Part shown: positions 56,273-64,000 of the stretch, piece by piece
Layout of the letters: every line of letters begins with the position of its first letter
How positions within the stretch are numbered: the first letter of the stretch is position 1
Assembly: GCA_946902985.2 (NCBI GenBank)
Contig: OX336388.2
Span: forward strand, 1,391,732,223-1,391,796,222
Reading direction: 5' to 3'
Length of the DNA: 64,000 nucleotides
Source: Meconema thalassinum
Lineage: Eukaryota; Arthropoda; Insecta; Orthoptera; Tettigoniidae
The notes under the pieces: generated by a model
Database searches by the model: none
What the model saw: only the letters and a program-made list of their open reading frames with translations
What the model was told of the DNA's origin: nothing
Position numbers and translations under genes: made by a program

Positions 56273-56393
56273 TGCAACGCAACATAATACATACACAGGC
56301 TAAGACATTACAGCAAATATATAAGTTACACTATTAACCTGTACATGACTAATTTGATATGACATCCCAGTTTACAAATGTACTTAAGTAATT

Positions 56394-57282
56394 TTAAATT
56401 GTAAGTAGTCTATCAAACAAGCATACCTTTCTTTCGACCACACTCAGGCATACAAAAGTAGTGACGAATCGAAGATCATAAAATTGGTCGTTGTTGCAGG
56501 TGATTGTGGCTGATTTTGCCCTCTTCAAAAAGGTCTTGCTATATTCTTGCTCGAAACACTTCCCTTTCTGAATCGACTTCAGAGTTATAAGTTTGTCCAA
56601 AGTCTTGTCGGAGAGAGACGACCTGAACGGAGTTCTTGTTTTTCTGACAAGACTGAACATTCTCTCACACTCTGCATATCCATGCGGAATGTTCAGAATA
56701 GAAAGCATAACTTTAGACAATTTGACTTGAGTACCCCACCACTACATTTCATTTGGCCTACCAGTGCCCACTTCACATCAATTCTCTCTTCTTCCTCAAG
56801 AGATGTCACATCTTTAAGTTGGAAGTTACAGAATTGGGAATGCACATTTCTGCAAGGATGGCCGACGTTTTAGTTCTGGCTGAGCCATATCTCCCGGCAA
56901 TTTTTGAGTCTGGGAACATCTTCCTAAATAAAGGACCAGCGTGATCGGAACAATTGACAGGGAGGTTATGTTCAAAAATAAACGATGTGAACAATACTTC
57001 TGCACGTGTTATACTGTCAGTGTCTTCCTCCTTACACTTGAAATAATCAAGTTTCTGGTTTTTCCCAACACACTGTACATTGTCTTTATGTTTCTTTGAG
57101 AGCACATGTTTTGAAAAGTCCCCCTTTCCACCATGCGAGATGCTGAAATCACACATACAGACACTACAAAATGCAAATGTTGCGCCTCTTCTTGACTCAG
57201 TTATATGCGGAAAGTCATCTTTATATAAACTTTTAAATGTCACATCATATTTCTTCGCCATATTACCGAGGAACCGATGCAA
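56394..57282 (-). pseudogene. hAT-2 transposase with missing centre
   Basis: 56806-57282 encodes the N-terminus: MAKKYDVTFKSLYKDDFPHI, a BED-type finger (FCSVCMCDFSISHGG, FSKHVLSKKH) and AGPLFRKMFPDSKIAGRYGS. 56394-56720 encodes the hATC end: GYAECERMFSLVRKTRTPFR and KTLDKLITLKSIQKGK. The catalytic core between them is absent. The layout (finger plus dimerisation ends kept, core lost) is the same as in hAT-1a. It cannot transpose on its own. Confidence 0.88.
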
Positions 57283-57789
57283 TCATTCAGATCGAAAAAC
57301 CACAATAGCCTACAGGCATATTAACGCCAACAACATCTAACAAAGTTATACGCAAATCATATAATTTCACGTGTGAAACAGATACAATATTCCGTAGCGT
57401 ACAATAACTCTCACCCACATGTGATTATGCCAAACATCTAGGACCAAGCCCTGAATTAACCATCGACGATTTCAAACAAGGACGTATTCGAAGCCAACTT
57501 CAAATAACTTTTTATAACAGCACGACGCAACGCGGGACGCGGGAGTTTGTACGCAGTTGTCGATTACCGGTATCGATACAGAGCGATACTGCGGTATCGA
57601 GATATAACTTCAAAACACGTAAAGTCTATCCGTTCGATAGACGACTGGAGTGTCATCTCGCACATTCAATCCGAAATTATGCGTGGGATTTTTGAAAAAT
57701 CGGGAGATTTAATACGTTAAGCGGGAGGGCGGGAGAAATGGTCTGAAATCGGGAGTCTCCCGCCTAAATCGGGAGAGTTGGCAGGTATG

Positions 57790-59731
57790 TATGGGGTATG
57801 GTGAGAATAGAGAGCATTACTCTAGAAATTCGGTTATACTTAAGAAGTCCATCGGCTCCACGAATTCTTGATATTTGTGCCCAACTGGAATCACTTGCAG
57901 CATCTTGATGTGCAGCCAAAGTGTCATCTACCTGAAGAGCTGTAAACTGCCTCTGAAGCTCATTCACCACCTCATCGGTAGTTTCATTCTCTTCCTTGCA
58001 TAACATGATAGGAAACTTTTCCAAGAAAAAACGAACGGAAGAAAACTGTGCATCTTCAATTTTGTCTAACCTAGCAACTTGAGCATTCTTTAGCACGTCA
58101 TCCTTGAGTGGAAACTTGTTGATGATGTAGTCACAGGCAGTACAAAAGTAGTTTCTCACTGATGAAAAGAAAAGGGATTTATCTGTATCCTGGAGATCAT
58201 TCACTATGTTCGAAGTTTGAATGCCAATAACTAACTCATCATCACTTCTTTGATTTTGAATCAAGTTGTACTCAACTTCAAGCAATGAGGAGCTTTTGAC
58301 AATTTTGGGCTTAACAAACTTGGTGAACAGCTGCTTTAGCAAATCCATTAGAAGTTCTAATAACAAGTGAACTTGTGGGGAAGAAGTCTGAAGGGCAACA
58401 TTCAATTTGTCAAATACAGGAATAGTCACATGAAGAAAAGTGCAAAAGGCCTTGTTCAAGTTTGAGGACAGGAACATAAACAATTTTTCCTCACGAGTTG
58501 TAGCAGAAGTCTTACTTTTTAGGATGGGTTTGTCACATTTGGAAGAATATGCTATTCTTTTAGGGGCATGTGTAGTAGCAGAATCAAGAATTCTCTTCTT
58601 CTGATACTCTTTGGATCCACTTTGTTCAACTTTAGGTATTCTGAAAGATGTCAAGCTTGTGGAAATGTTTTGGGTACATAATATTACTTCCTCCTTGAAG
58701 AAAGAAAGAAGAGGATCCCACTGGTCCAGTAGTCTATCCAAACATCTGCCTAAAGATAACCACCTAGTACATACATGCTTCAGAATTTTCTTTGCTTCCT
58801 TATTGTGCAAGTTCTGAAATTTCTGAAGGCGTTCTTTTCTCTTTACACTCTTCTCTAAGAAATAAAATATATCTACAAGGATCTCATCCACTTTAACTGG
58901 TAATCTTCCAGCACCTTTTTCAGCTGCTAGATTAATCAGGTGGCAAATGCACCCTATGATGGCAATACCTGGTTGAACTTCCTTCAGAACTGCTGAAACC
59001 CCATTTTTGTGTCCTATCATAACAGGAGCATTGTCGGAGCAGAAAGCCACACAGTTTTCAATTGGTATATTATGAGAACTCAGCTGTGATAACATCAGGT
59101 TACCTATGTTTCGCCCTGTTGAGTCCCCGTCCAACGCTGGTATGGATAGCACAGTGCTCACTACTTTTTCCTGCCGAACATCATAGAATGTAACAACAAT
59201 AGGATACAACTTGGCATTCGTATCATTGCTTCCATCCGTTGCCAAAGAAAATGGTCCGTTCTGAAGGCACTTAACAACTTCAGATGATGCATTTTTTGCC
59301 ATTTTATTTACAATGCACGTCGTTTTCGTGCGACCACAACTATATTTCTTTGCAACTTCTGATGTGGGAAACATCTTCTTAAATAAAGCGCCAGCATGAT
59401 CAGCCGCACTTAAGGGCACATTGTGTTCCACCAAAAAGGAAGTAAACAGACACTCGGCCCTAATTACGTCACTGTCAACGTTACCAGCCTTGGCAAAAAA
59501 GGTGTTGATTTTCTTGCTATCTTCCTTCGATTTAACATAACTTATGTGTTTACCGCACTTCACATGATTACTTAAATCGTTTTTTCCACCATGAGCAATA
59601 TTAATATCACACGCACATACCGTGCAAAAGGCAAATTTTTCTCCCTTTCTTGATTTTAGTATGCACGGAAAATCAACCGAGTATGATTCTTTAAATGTCT
59701 GGAAGTACTGTTTCTTGTTGTATTTGTTCAT
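57790..59731 (-). pseudogene. hAT-1b transposase, N-terminal and catalytic part
   Basis: Start MNKYNKKQYFQTFKESYSVD at 59731. A BED-type zinc finger follows (FCTVCACDINIAHGG, then NHVKCGKH, residues ~35-60). Next come AGALFKKMFPTSEVAKKYSC and the RNase-H-like core, with FSLATDGSND (first Asp, ~170), AFCSDNAPVMIGHKNG (second Asp, ~230) and CICHLINLAAEKG. An insertion domain follows, then the start of the hATC region (VMLSILTIPH), where hAT-2 interrupts. The open frame runs 655 codons and its last eight come from the hAT-2 end. The rest of the C-terminus is at about 56030-56191. It has no stop before the insertion, so the gene died by the hAT-2 insertion. Confidence 0.92.
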
Positions 59732-60716
59732 TCTCGATATCTACTAAAACATCGAAAGGAACCTGGATCACTAAACGTCACATAAAATTATAACATAAAT
59801 CGCATAAAACACAGCCCACACTTCATTAAAACAAGTCAAAGCACACAAGTCAAATGAACACGACGCCAACCTCGTAAAGAAAGAATATGCACATGGTAGA
59901 GAGAAAAAAACACACACGTGGAACGAATGTAATTAGTCCAAGGAATACAGGAAACTGCGAAGCACGAAGATATAGCACAAAAACTCGAACACTTCATTAA
60001 TATATGCCATAACCTTAAAATACGAAAACATTCAAAGAACGCCAACTTCGCGAACAATAAACAACTCACGTGGTCAAAGAATATCGTTTAAATCGCAACG
60101 AGCGAACGTAGGGGAACAAAGAATTTGCGAAGCAGAGCGTGTTGACACCTAAGATTCACATGGAAGAACGGTTATCCCGGCTTCAAATTCAATTACAATG
60201 ACGACACAAACATGACACGGTCAAAAGTACGAATCAACTCAAAGAACGAGTTATCGACTATCGCGGACTTGCCTTCGACCCACGCAAACAATCGATTGTA
60301 CGGAAGTGGGAGGGATTATCGAATGTTAATTATCGTTTCAAATTTTTGTCCGCGAAATCGTAAAATGACACCGTTCATCCGTAAAACCGTAAAATGCTGC
60401 AATTTCCGTAAATTTTACGGATAAACCGTAAAAGTTGGCAGGTATGACAATGCAATCTTTGCTTTCAGTAGGTAGCATTAGATATAGACCAATTCCTTCT
60501 CCTGATACAATTGTTTGTTGGGTTAATGATCAAATCATACCACGATCTGAGTGAATAGAGTCTTGAATGTGTTCTGCCAGAGCTAGACGTTGTTAAATAC
60601 AAATTTAGATTTCAACATTGCGTTGAGGTCTTGGCGCCCATTAAAACAACATAGCTTAGGCAAAGGTAAACAGTTACATTTCTCACCCAACAGTTAGGGG
60701 CTAGCAAGATGTTTCA

Positions 60717-61010
60717 AACTATCTCCTTGTCTTAATCCTGTTTTAATCATAAATGGTTCAGATATTTCTCCTCTGTATTTTACTTTAGATTTGGTGTTTG
60801 TTAAGAGTTAGTTATATAATTTTTATTAATTTGTAATGAAGTCCGAAATTCCTTAGTATTTTCAGCAATGAAGATCTATGTATACAATCATAAGCTTTTT
60901 TGAAGTCTACGAAGGTTATGACTTGCTGTTTTTGTCTACGTTTGTAGTAGTCCATGCAGGTTTCTCATCCAAGTTGTATGTACTGTATATAGGATTACAT
61001 TGGGCTACAT
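60717..61010 (-). pseudogene. LINE-Z, upstream RT piece
   Basis: The minus strand reads VITFVDFKKAYDCIHRSSLL (RT box A), LKILRNFGLHYKLI, a stop, KSKVKYRGEISEPFMIKTGL and RQGDSL before the solo-LTR-like insertion. Right of about 60951 the text LDEKPAW, which belongs to the thumb (it is also at 47938-47963), appears out of order, so this end of LINE-Z is rearranged. Confidence 0.8.
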
Positions 61011-61080
61011 TTTACACACGTTCTCACGTAAGTTTTCTTCAGGGGTGCACCCGCAAAATAATTTCCGGGGGATAGATGAA

Positions 61081-61983
61081 CTATAGAGCATCCAGCGTTT
61101 AGAAAAGACTGTGGGTCTTATGGGCTTTTACTTTTAACGGAAATGCCCCCTACACTGGTTTTGTTGTCTCACCTTTTATCATGAAGGAACTCTGAACATA
61201 TATATTTTTCGTCATAATAGCTTCCTACAATTATCTGTCAATTGATTACCTTTGTTATTGCGTACAAGTATCGCTTATATTACGTCTTAGTAATGAAAAA
61301 TTTTTCGAGGTTAGCACGCTGGAAAAAAGAGCCTCGTCCTGTGCTGCATGCTCGCCCGGAGTGGAGCACGTGCTCAGTTCCGCCGACAACATAAGTTCTG
61401 AAGCACTATCCGCCATTGGTGTTACTGTTGTGTGTCTGTTTTATTTTCTGTTCGATCGAATCATGGCTGCCGACAGTTGGGTTCAAACCCACTATCTCCC
61501 GAATGCAAGCTCACAGCTGCGTGCCCCTAACCGCACGGCTAACTCACTACAATATTACAAATATTAATCTAAACAAAACAAAAAGAATAAACTAATAAAT
61601 AAAGAGGTGATGATCAACAGTATTGCTGACATAAAAATTGTTAACCGTCTGCATACATCCGAGAAGGAAGGAAGGGTTGTGCTCTCGACATCTGTCAATC
61701 AGCAATGCGTCATATCACAACGAAATGAATGTCGTTATTGGTCCTCTTCGCATACAGTATCCTTAATACTGGTCCAATCCGTTAACACCTGCAAAACTGC
61801 TCCTTCCTGGGCGTGTTCTATTTCAGGTAGTTGCTGGGGTTGTGTTGTCTCGCTAACTTATGAAAGCGCAGTATTCGAAGCGGGTGAACATAACATATGA
61901 CGTCAGCGCTACCTCTGCCTAGAGTTAGCAACACTGTCTCCATAAGGCTCCACAGTCTTTTCTAAACGCTGGATGCTCTATAG
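61081..61983. mobile_element. non-autonomous Tc1/mariner-like element with 34-bp perfect ends
   Basis: Positions 61081-61114 and 61950-61983 are perfect inverted repeats, starting CTATAGAGCATCCAGCG. TATA lies at both borders, consistent with a TA target. The ends are related to the CTATAAGGCATCCAACG ends at 41515 and 62430. No transposase is present. A tRNA-like segment (61463-61552, minus) indicates a SINE inside. Confidence 0.88.
61463..61552 (-). mobile_element. SINE tRNA-like head
   Basis: The minus strand reads GTGAGTTAGCCGTGCGGTTA (A-box region), then GATAGTGGGTTTGAACCC (B-box), then TGTCGGCAGCCATGATTC. The full SINE limits inside the 61081-61983 element are unclear and no duplication was found. 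Confidence 0.65.
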
Positions 61984-62149
61984 ATGTAGGTTAAGACTGC
62001 CTTATGTAGTGACTGGCTCAACGGGCTTTCACTACGGGTGACAAATCAGCGACTTGCTCTCGTCCTTTATGTTGCAATGTGTTGTGTTTCATGATACTCG
62101 TATTAACAGGTTCAGGTGGAATACAACAACATCAATAATATTTCAAGTT
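61984..62149. other. no recognisable feature
   Basis: A short spacer between the element with 34-bp ends and the LINE 3' fragment. No similarity is seen. Confidence 0.5.
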
Positions 62150-62362
62150 ACTAACTCTGTCCTTCATTTTGAGGTTGAAGGCCTACGCCCCAGAGGACAA
62201 CCGAAGCAGCGTTGGCAAGACACAATAAATGGTGACTTAAAAATTACTGGCCTAAATCCATCTGACGCACGAAACCGGGCAAAATGGAGGTCAATGACAA
62301 AAAAAAAAAAAAAACGGACCCTGCACCAGCGGGACAACGCTAGGAAGGAGAAGAAGAAGAAT
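62150..62362 (+). pseudogene. LINE 3' end fragment
   Basis: The plus strand reads RPRGQPKQRWQDTINGDLKI, then GLNPSDARNRAKWR, the C-terminal tail typical of several insect LINEs. A 16-base A run, a DPAxxR-like remnant and a GAAGAAGAAG tail follow near 62346-62360. Only the last part of the element is present. Confidence 0.75.
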
Positions 62363-62429
62363 ATTTCACGTGTGTGTATGTGAGATTAGATTTGTGTACA
62401 TCAGTGTTTCACAAGCAAGATGTTATCAC

Positions 62430-62465
62430 CTATAAGGCATCCAACGTTTAGAATGAAGCACTGGT
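62430..62465 (+). repeat. terminal repeat of the Tc1/mariner-like family
   Basis: Reverse-complemented, this segment matches 41480-41515 with one mismatch over 36 nt and begins CTATAAGGCATCCAACG. Its partner end was not found before 64000, so this may be a solo or truncated end. Confidence 0.8.
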
Positions 62466-63129
62466 TAGATAGGGATATTCTTCTCTCTTTCTGTTACACG
62501 TGAGACATGTATGACGCTGTCATTTTCTAGCAATCCACTGTTGCCATATCAGTCGAAATTTTTTCTTTGTCGAAAAAACAGCATATTCGGGTAGAACTAT
62601 GTTTTGCCGATCTTTTTTGTCCTATATTAGAACTACGTAAACTTGATAGAAGTGCTAGAAAAATAAGATACCCATATAAAAAAAATTTAAAAAAACGATA
62701 AACTGTGTCCCCTTTTTAGTAAAATCGATCTTATATCATGTTGCATTGACTTTGTGATGCCTATTTTTCACAGAGTGTAGCTAAATGAACCGTGTTGATA
62801 ATGGATTATTGAAATATTTTATACTGGCAATATTACAATTTTCATGTAGGTAAAACTTCTGAATATTCTCTCATAACCGCAAAGCAGCATTGAAAAAGTT
62901 TGTATGCTGCCAACTTTTCTATTTTTAAAGATAACCACGTCATGTCAGTTTGCGAGTTGTAGAGGATGTTGGAAGAAGTTTTCTACCTGCTTACCGAGAG
63001 TGCAGGTTAAATTGTTTACACAGGCCGGGCTGTTAATTGACCGCGGATTATATGAATGAAGTTTCAAAGGGCAGTGGGGTGCAGCTTGCTACTCACAGCT
63101 TTATTACTGTGCCCTTCGAGCTTGTATTT
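62466..63129. other. no recognisable feature
   Basis: About 660 bp, AT-rich, with only short frames. It may be the interior of the element whose end is at 62430, but no coding similarity is seen. Confidence 0.5.
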
Positions 63130-64000
63130 CAGTTATTATTATTATTAATCGTATGGCAATTACACATCACTTTTTGGAACACAAAGAAAATATAACCATA
63201 ATTTACAAATTTACAGACATATTATTTACATAGTTTAACACATTTGCTGTAGAAAACAAAAAGTCAAAGTGGTTTCCAGGATATAAGTTCTGAGGGCACT
63301 CTTCAACTATATGCTTGATGGTCTGACACTGGAAGCCACACGTGCACTCTGGAGAGGTGATCTTTCCCCATTTGTATAGTAGATCACCACATCTCCCATG
63401 GTTGGTGATTATCCTGTTCAGTGTACACCATGTCCTACGGGGCAGATCAAGTTCCCATGGATTGTTTTTACTATGGAGAAAACTATGTAGCTCTGGTGGA
63501 GTGTTTGTGTACCAATTTTCTGCCCAGGCTTCATGAAGATTGAAGTTATGGTCTGCCAGGTTGTTGGCTGTTCTGATTGCAGGGTGTCTGGAGCGGAGTC
63601 TATTGATTTGGATTGCAGGTATGTCCTCATGGATTGGCAGCTGTTGGTTGTTGCAGATTTTGTTAAATTCTCTCAGGAGGATATTCTTTCTTCTCAGCGT
63701 AGGAGGTGGAATACGGCTCAGGACAGGTAGCCAGAAAACTGGTGTGGACTTGATTGTACCAGTAATAATCCGCATAGTTTGGTTTAGTTGAACATCTACG
63801 AGCTTCGTGTGACTACTGTTTAGCCTAACAGGGCTGCAATATTCTGCTGCTGAGTATACAAGACCTAGGGCAGTTGATCGGAGGGTAGACGCAGTGGAAT
63901 CCCATGTTGTACCACACAGTTTTTGTAGGATGTTATTTCTTGACTTCAATTTGGCTGCAGTGTTTGTTAGGTGTTGTTTAAATGACAGTGTTCTGTCAAG
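63130..64000 (-). mobile_element. LINE-L: 3' part of a non-LTR retrotransposon
   Basis: The 3' end near 63130 is an ATT repeat (TTATTATTATTATTAA). The C-terminal coding region lies on the minus strand and continues past the window end. It is of the same kind as LINE-K: both have an LDR box, YSAAEY and a C-terminal cysteine knuckle. Confidence 0.85.
63203..64000 (-). CDS. LINE-L reverse transcriptase C-terminus, partial
   Basis: The open frame runs from the window edge (LDRTLSFKQHLTNTAAKLKS) through KLCGTTWDSTASTLRSTALG, YSAAEYCSPVRLNSSHTK, QLNQTMRIITGTIKSTPV and RTWCTLNRIITNHGRCGDLL. It ends in a knuckle region (CTCGFQCQTIKHIVEECPQN) and stops at 63203. The RT catalytic part lies beyond 64000. 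No break is seen in the visible 265 codons. The clade is unassigned. Confidence 0.85.
   Translation of the reverse strand, partial: LDRTLSFKQHLTNTAAKLKSRNNILQKLCGTTWDSTASTLRSTALGLVYSAAEYCSPVRLNSSHTKLVDVQLNQTMRIITGTIKSTPVFWLPVLSRIPPPTLRRKNILLREFNKICNNQQLPIHEDIPAIQINRLRSRHPAIRTANNLADHNFNLHEAWAENWYTNTPPELHSFLHSKNNPWELDLPRRTWCTLNRIITNHGRCGDLLYKWGKITSPECTCGFQCQTIKHIVEECPQNLYPGNHFDFLFSTANVLNYVNNMSVNL

Larger units (their letters stand above)
56198..57789 (-). mobile_element. hAT-2: small related hAT nested in hAT-1b
   Basis: Ends CATGCCTGCCAACCTCTC at 56198 and GAGAGTTGGCAGGTATG at 57789, related to the hAT-1 ends, with a 6-bp duplication TATGGG (56192-56197 and 57790-57795). hAT-1a shows the uninterrupted target (GCTATGGGGTATGG at about 43050). 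Subterminal motifs are AATCGGGAG/CGGGAG, different from those of hAT-1. A remnant transposase is inside. Confidence 0.95.
55620..60446 (-). mobile_element. hAT-1b: hAT transposon with a nested hAT
   Basis: Ends CATACCTGCCAACTTTT at 55620 and AAAAGTTGGCAGGTATG at 60446, identical to hAT-1a, with a perfect 6-bp duplication ACAATG (55614-55619 and 60447-60452). CCGTAAA-type subterminal motifs lie at 60355-60435. The transposase gene is nearly full length but is cut by hAT-2 (56198-57789). Without hAT-2 the element is about 3.2 kb, a normal hAT size. Confidence 0.95.
54568..60716. mobile_element. solo-LTR-like insertion hosting hAT-1b
   Basis: The outer bases are TGTAACG at 54568 and GTTTCA ending at 60716, a TG...CA structure, flanked by a 4-bp duplication AACT (54564-54567 and 60717-60720). 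Removing it joins LINE-Z from RQGDS to SPLLFN in frame, apart from a TGA in place of a Leu codon. Without hAT-1b the insert is about 1.3 kb, a fair length for a solo LTR of a Gypsy-type element. No internal genes are present. A plus-strand frame at 54864-55217 has no family resemblance. Strand and family are unknown. Confidence 0.55.

Overview
The window looks like insect nuclear DNA from a large, repeat-rich genome. One host exon is recognisable, a casein kinase 1 gamma (gilgamesh) exon at 32171-32341 on the minus strand. Almost everything else is transposable elements, many inserted inside one another. The SINE and RTE content would fit a polyneopteran insect such as an orthopteran, but that is an inference. 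No operons, CRISPR arrays, rRNA genes or convincing functional tRNA genes are visible; every tRNA-like stretch looks like a SINE head or repeat remnant.

Left block (1-21.3 kb). The oldest visible layer is a non-LTR retrotransposon (LINE-K, plus strand). It is interrupted by a pogo element (pogo-1, ending near 5111), which is itself interrupted by a hAT-like element (hAT-A, ending at 4357). LINE-K resumes at 5112 and is cut again by a second hAT of the same family (hAT-B, 5618-20603, TSD TAAAT), then resumes at 20604 in its reading frame. Inside hAT-B lie a 2.0-kb element with CAGGGTGTCTA ends (6428-8443) and a 6.2-kb element (13895-20075) with inverted repeats of about 0.5 kb. That 6.2-kb element encodes a large protein with an XPG/FEN-like nuclease core and a C-terminal cysteine-rich knuckle, which fits the Academ superfamily. 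A SINE interrupts that gene in turn.

Middle block (21.5-36 kb). A second pogo copy (minus) carries an RTE insertion. Next comes a set of RTE elements in which RTE-B (24930-31679) holds both RTE-A and RTE-C, each bracketed by target-site duplications. The kinase exon follows, then a SINE and a candidate 2.4-kb element with a tandem array.

Right block (38-64 kb). A Tc1/mariner-type transposon with unusually long DD-to-E spacing is split by a LINE (10-bp TSD) and a SINE (11-bp TSD). A 164-bp tandem repeat is split by a hAT and a CR1/Jockey-group LINE. An old LINE (LINE-Z, minus) is split by a 6.3-kb element with GGGCC ends, which holds an intact 992-aa RTE, and by a solo-LTR-like insertion, which holds a hAT that holds a related hAT. 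The window ends with short DNA-transposon ends and the 3' part of another LINE.

The proteins here serve their own elements (endonuclease plus reverse transcriptase, or transposase). Only the kinase exon belongs to a cellular pathway. Intact-looking frames are the 992-aa RTE ORF and the truncated 792-aa RTE-C ORF. Boundaries are by eye; where two copies or an uninterrupted sister sequence exist in the window, this is stated.
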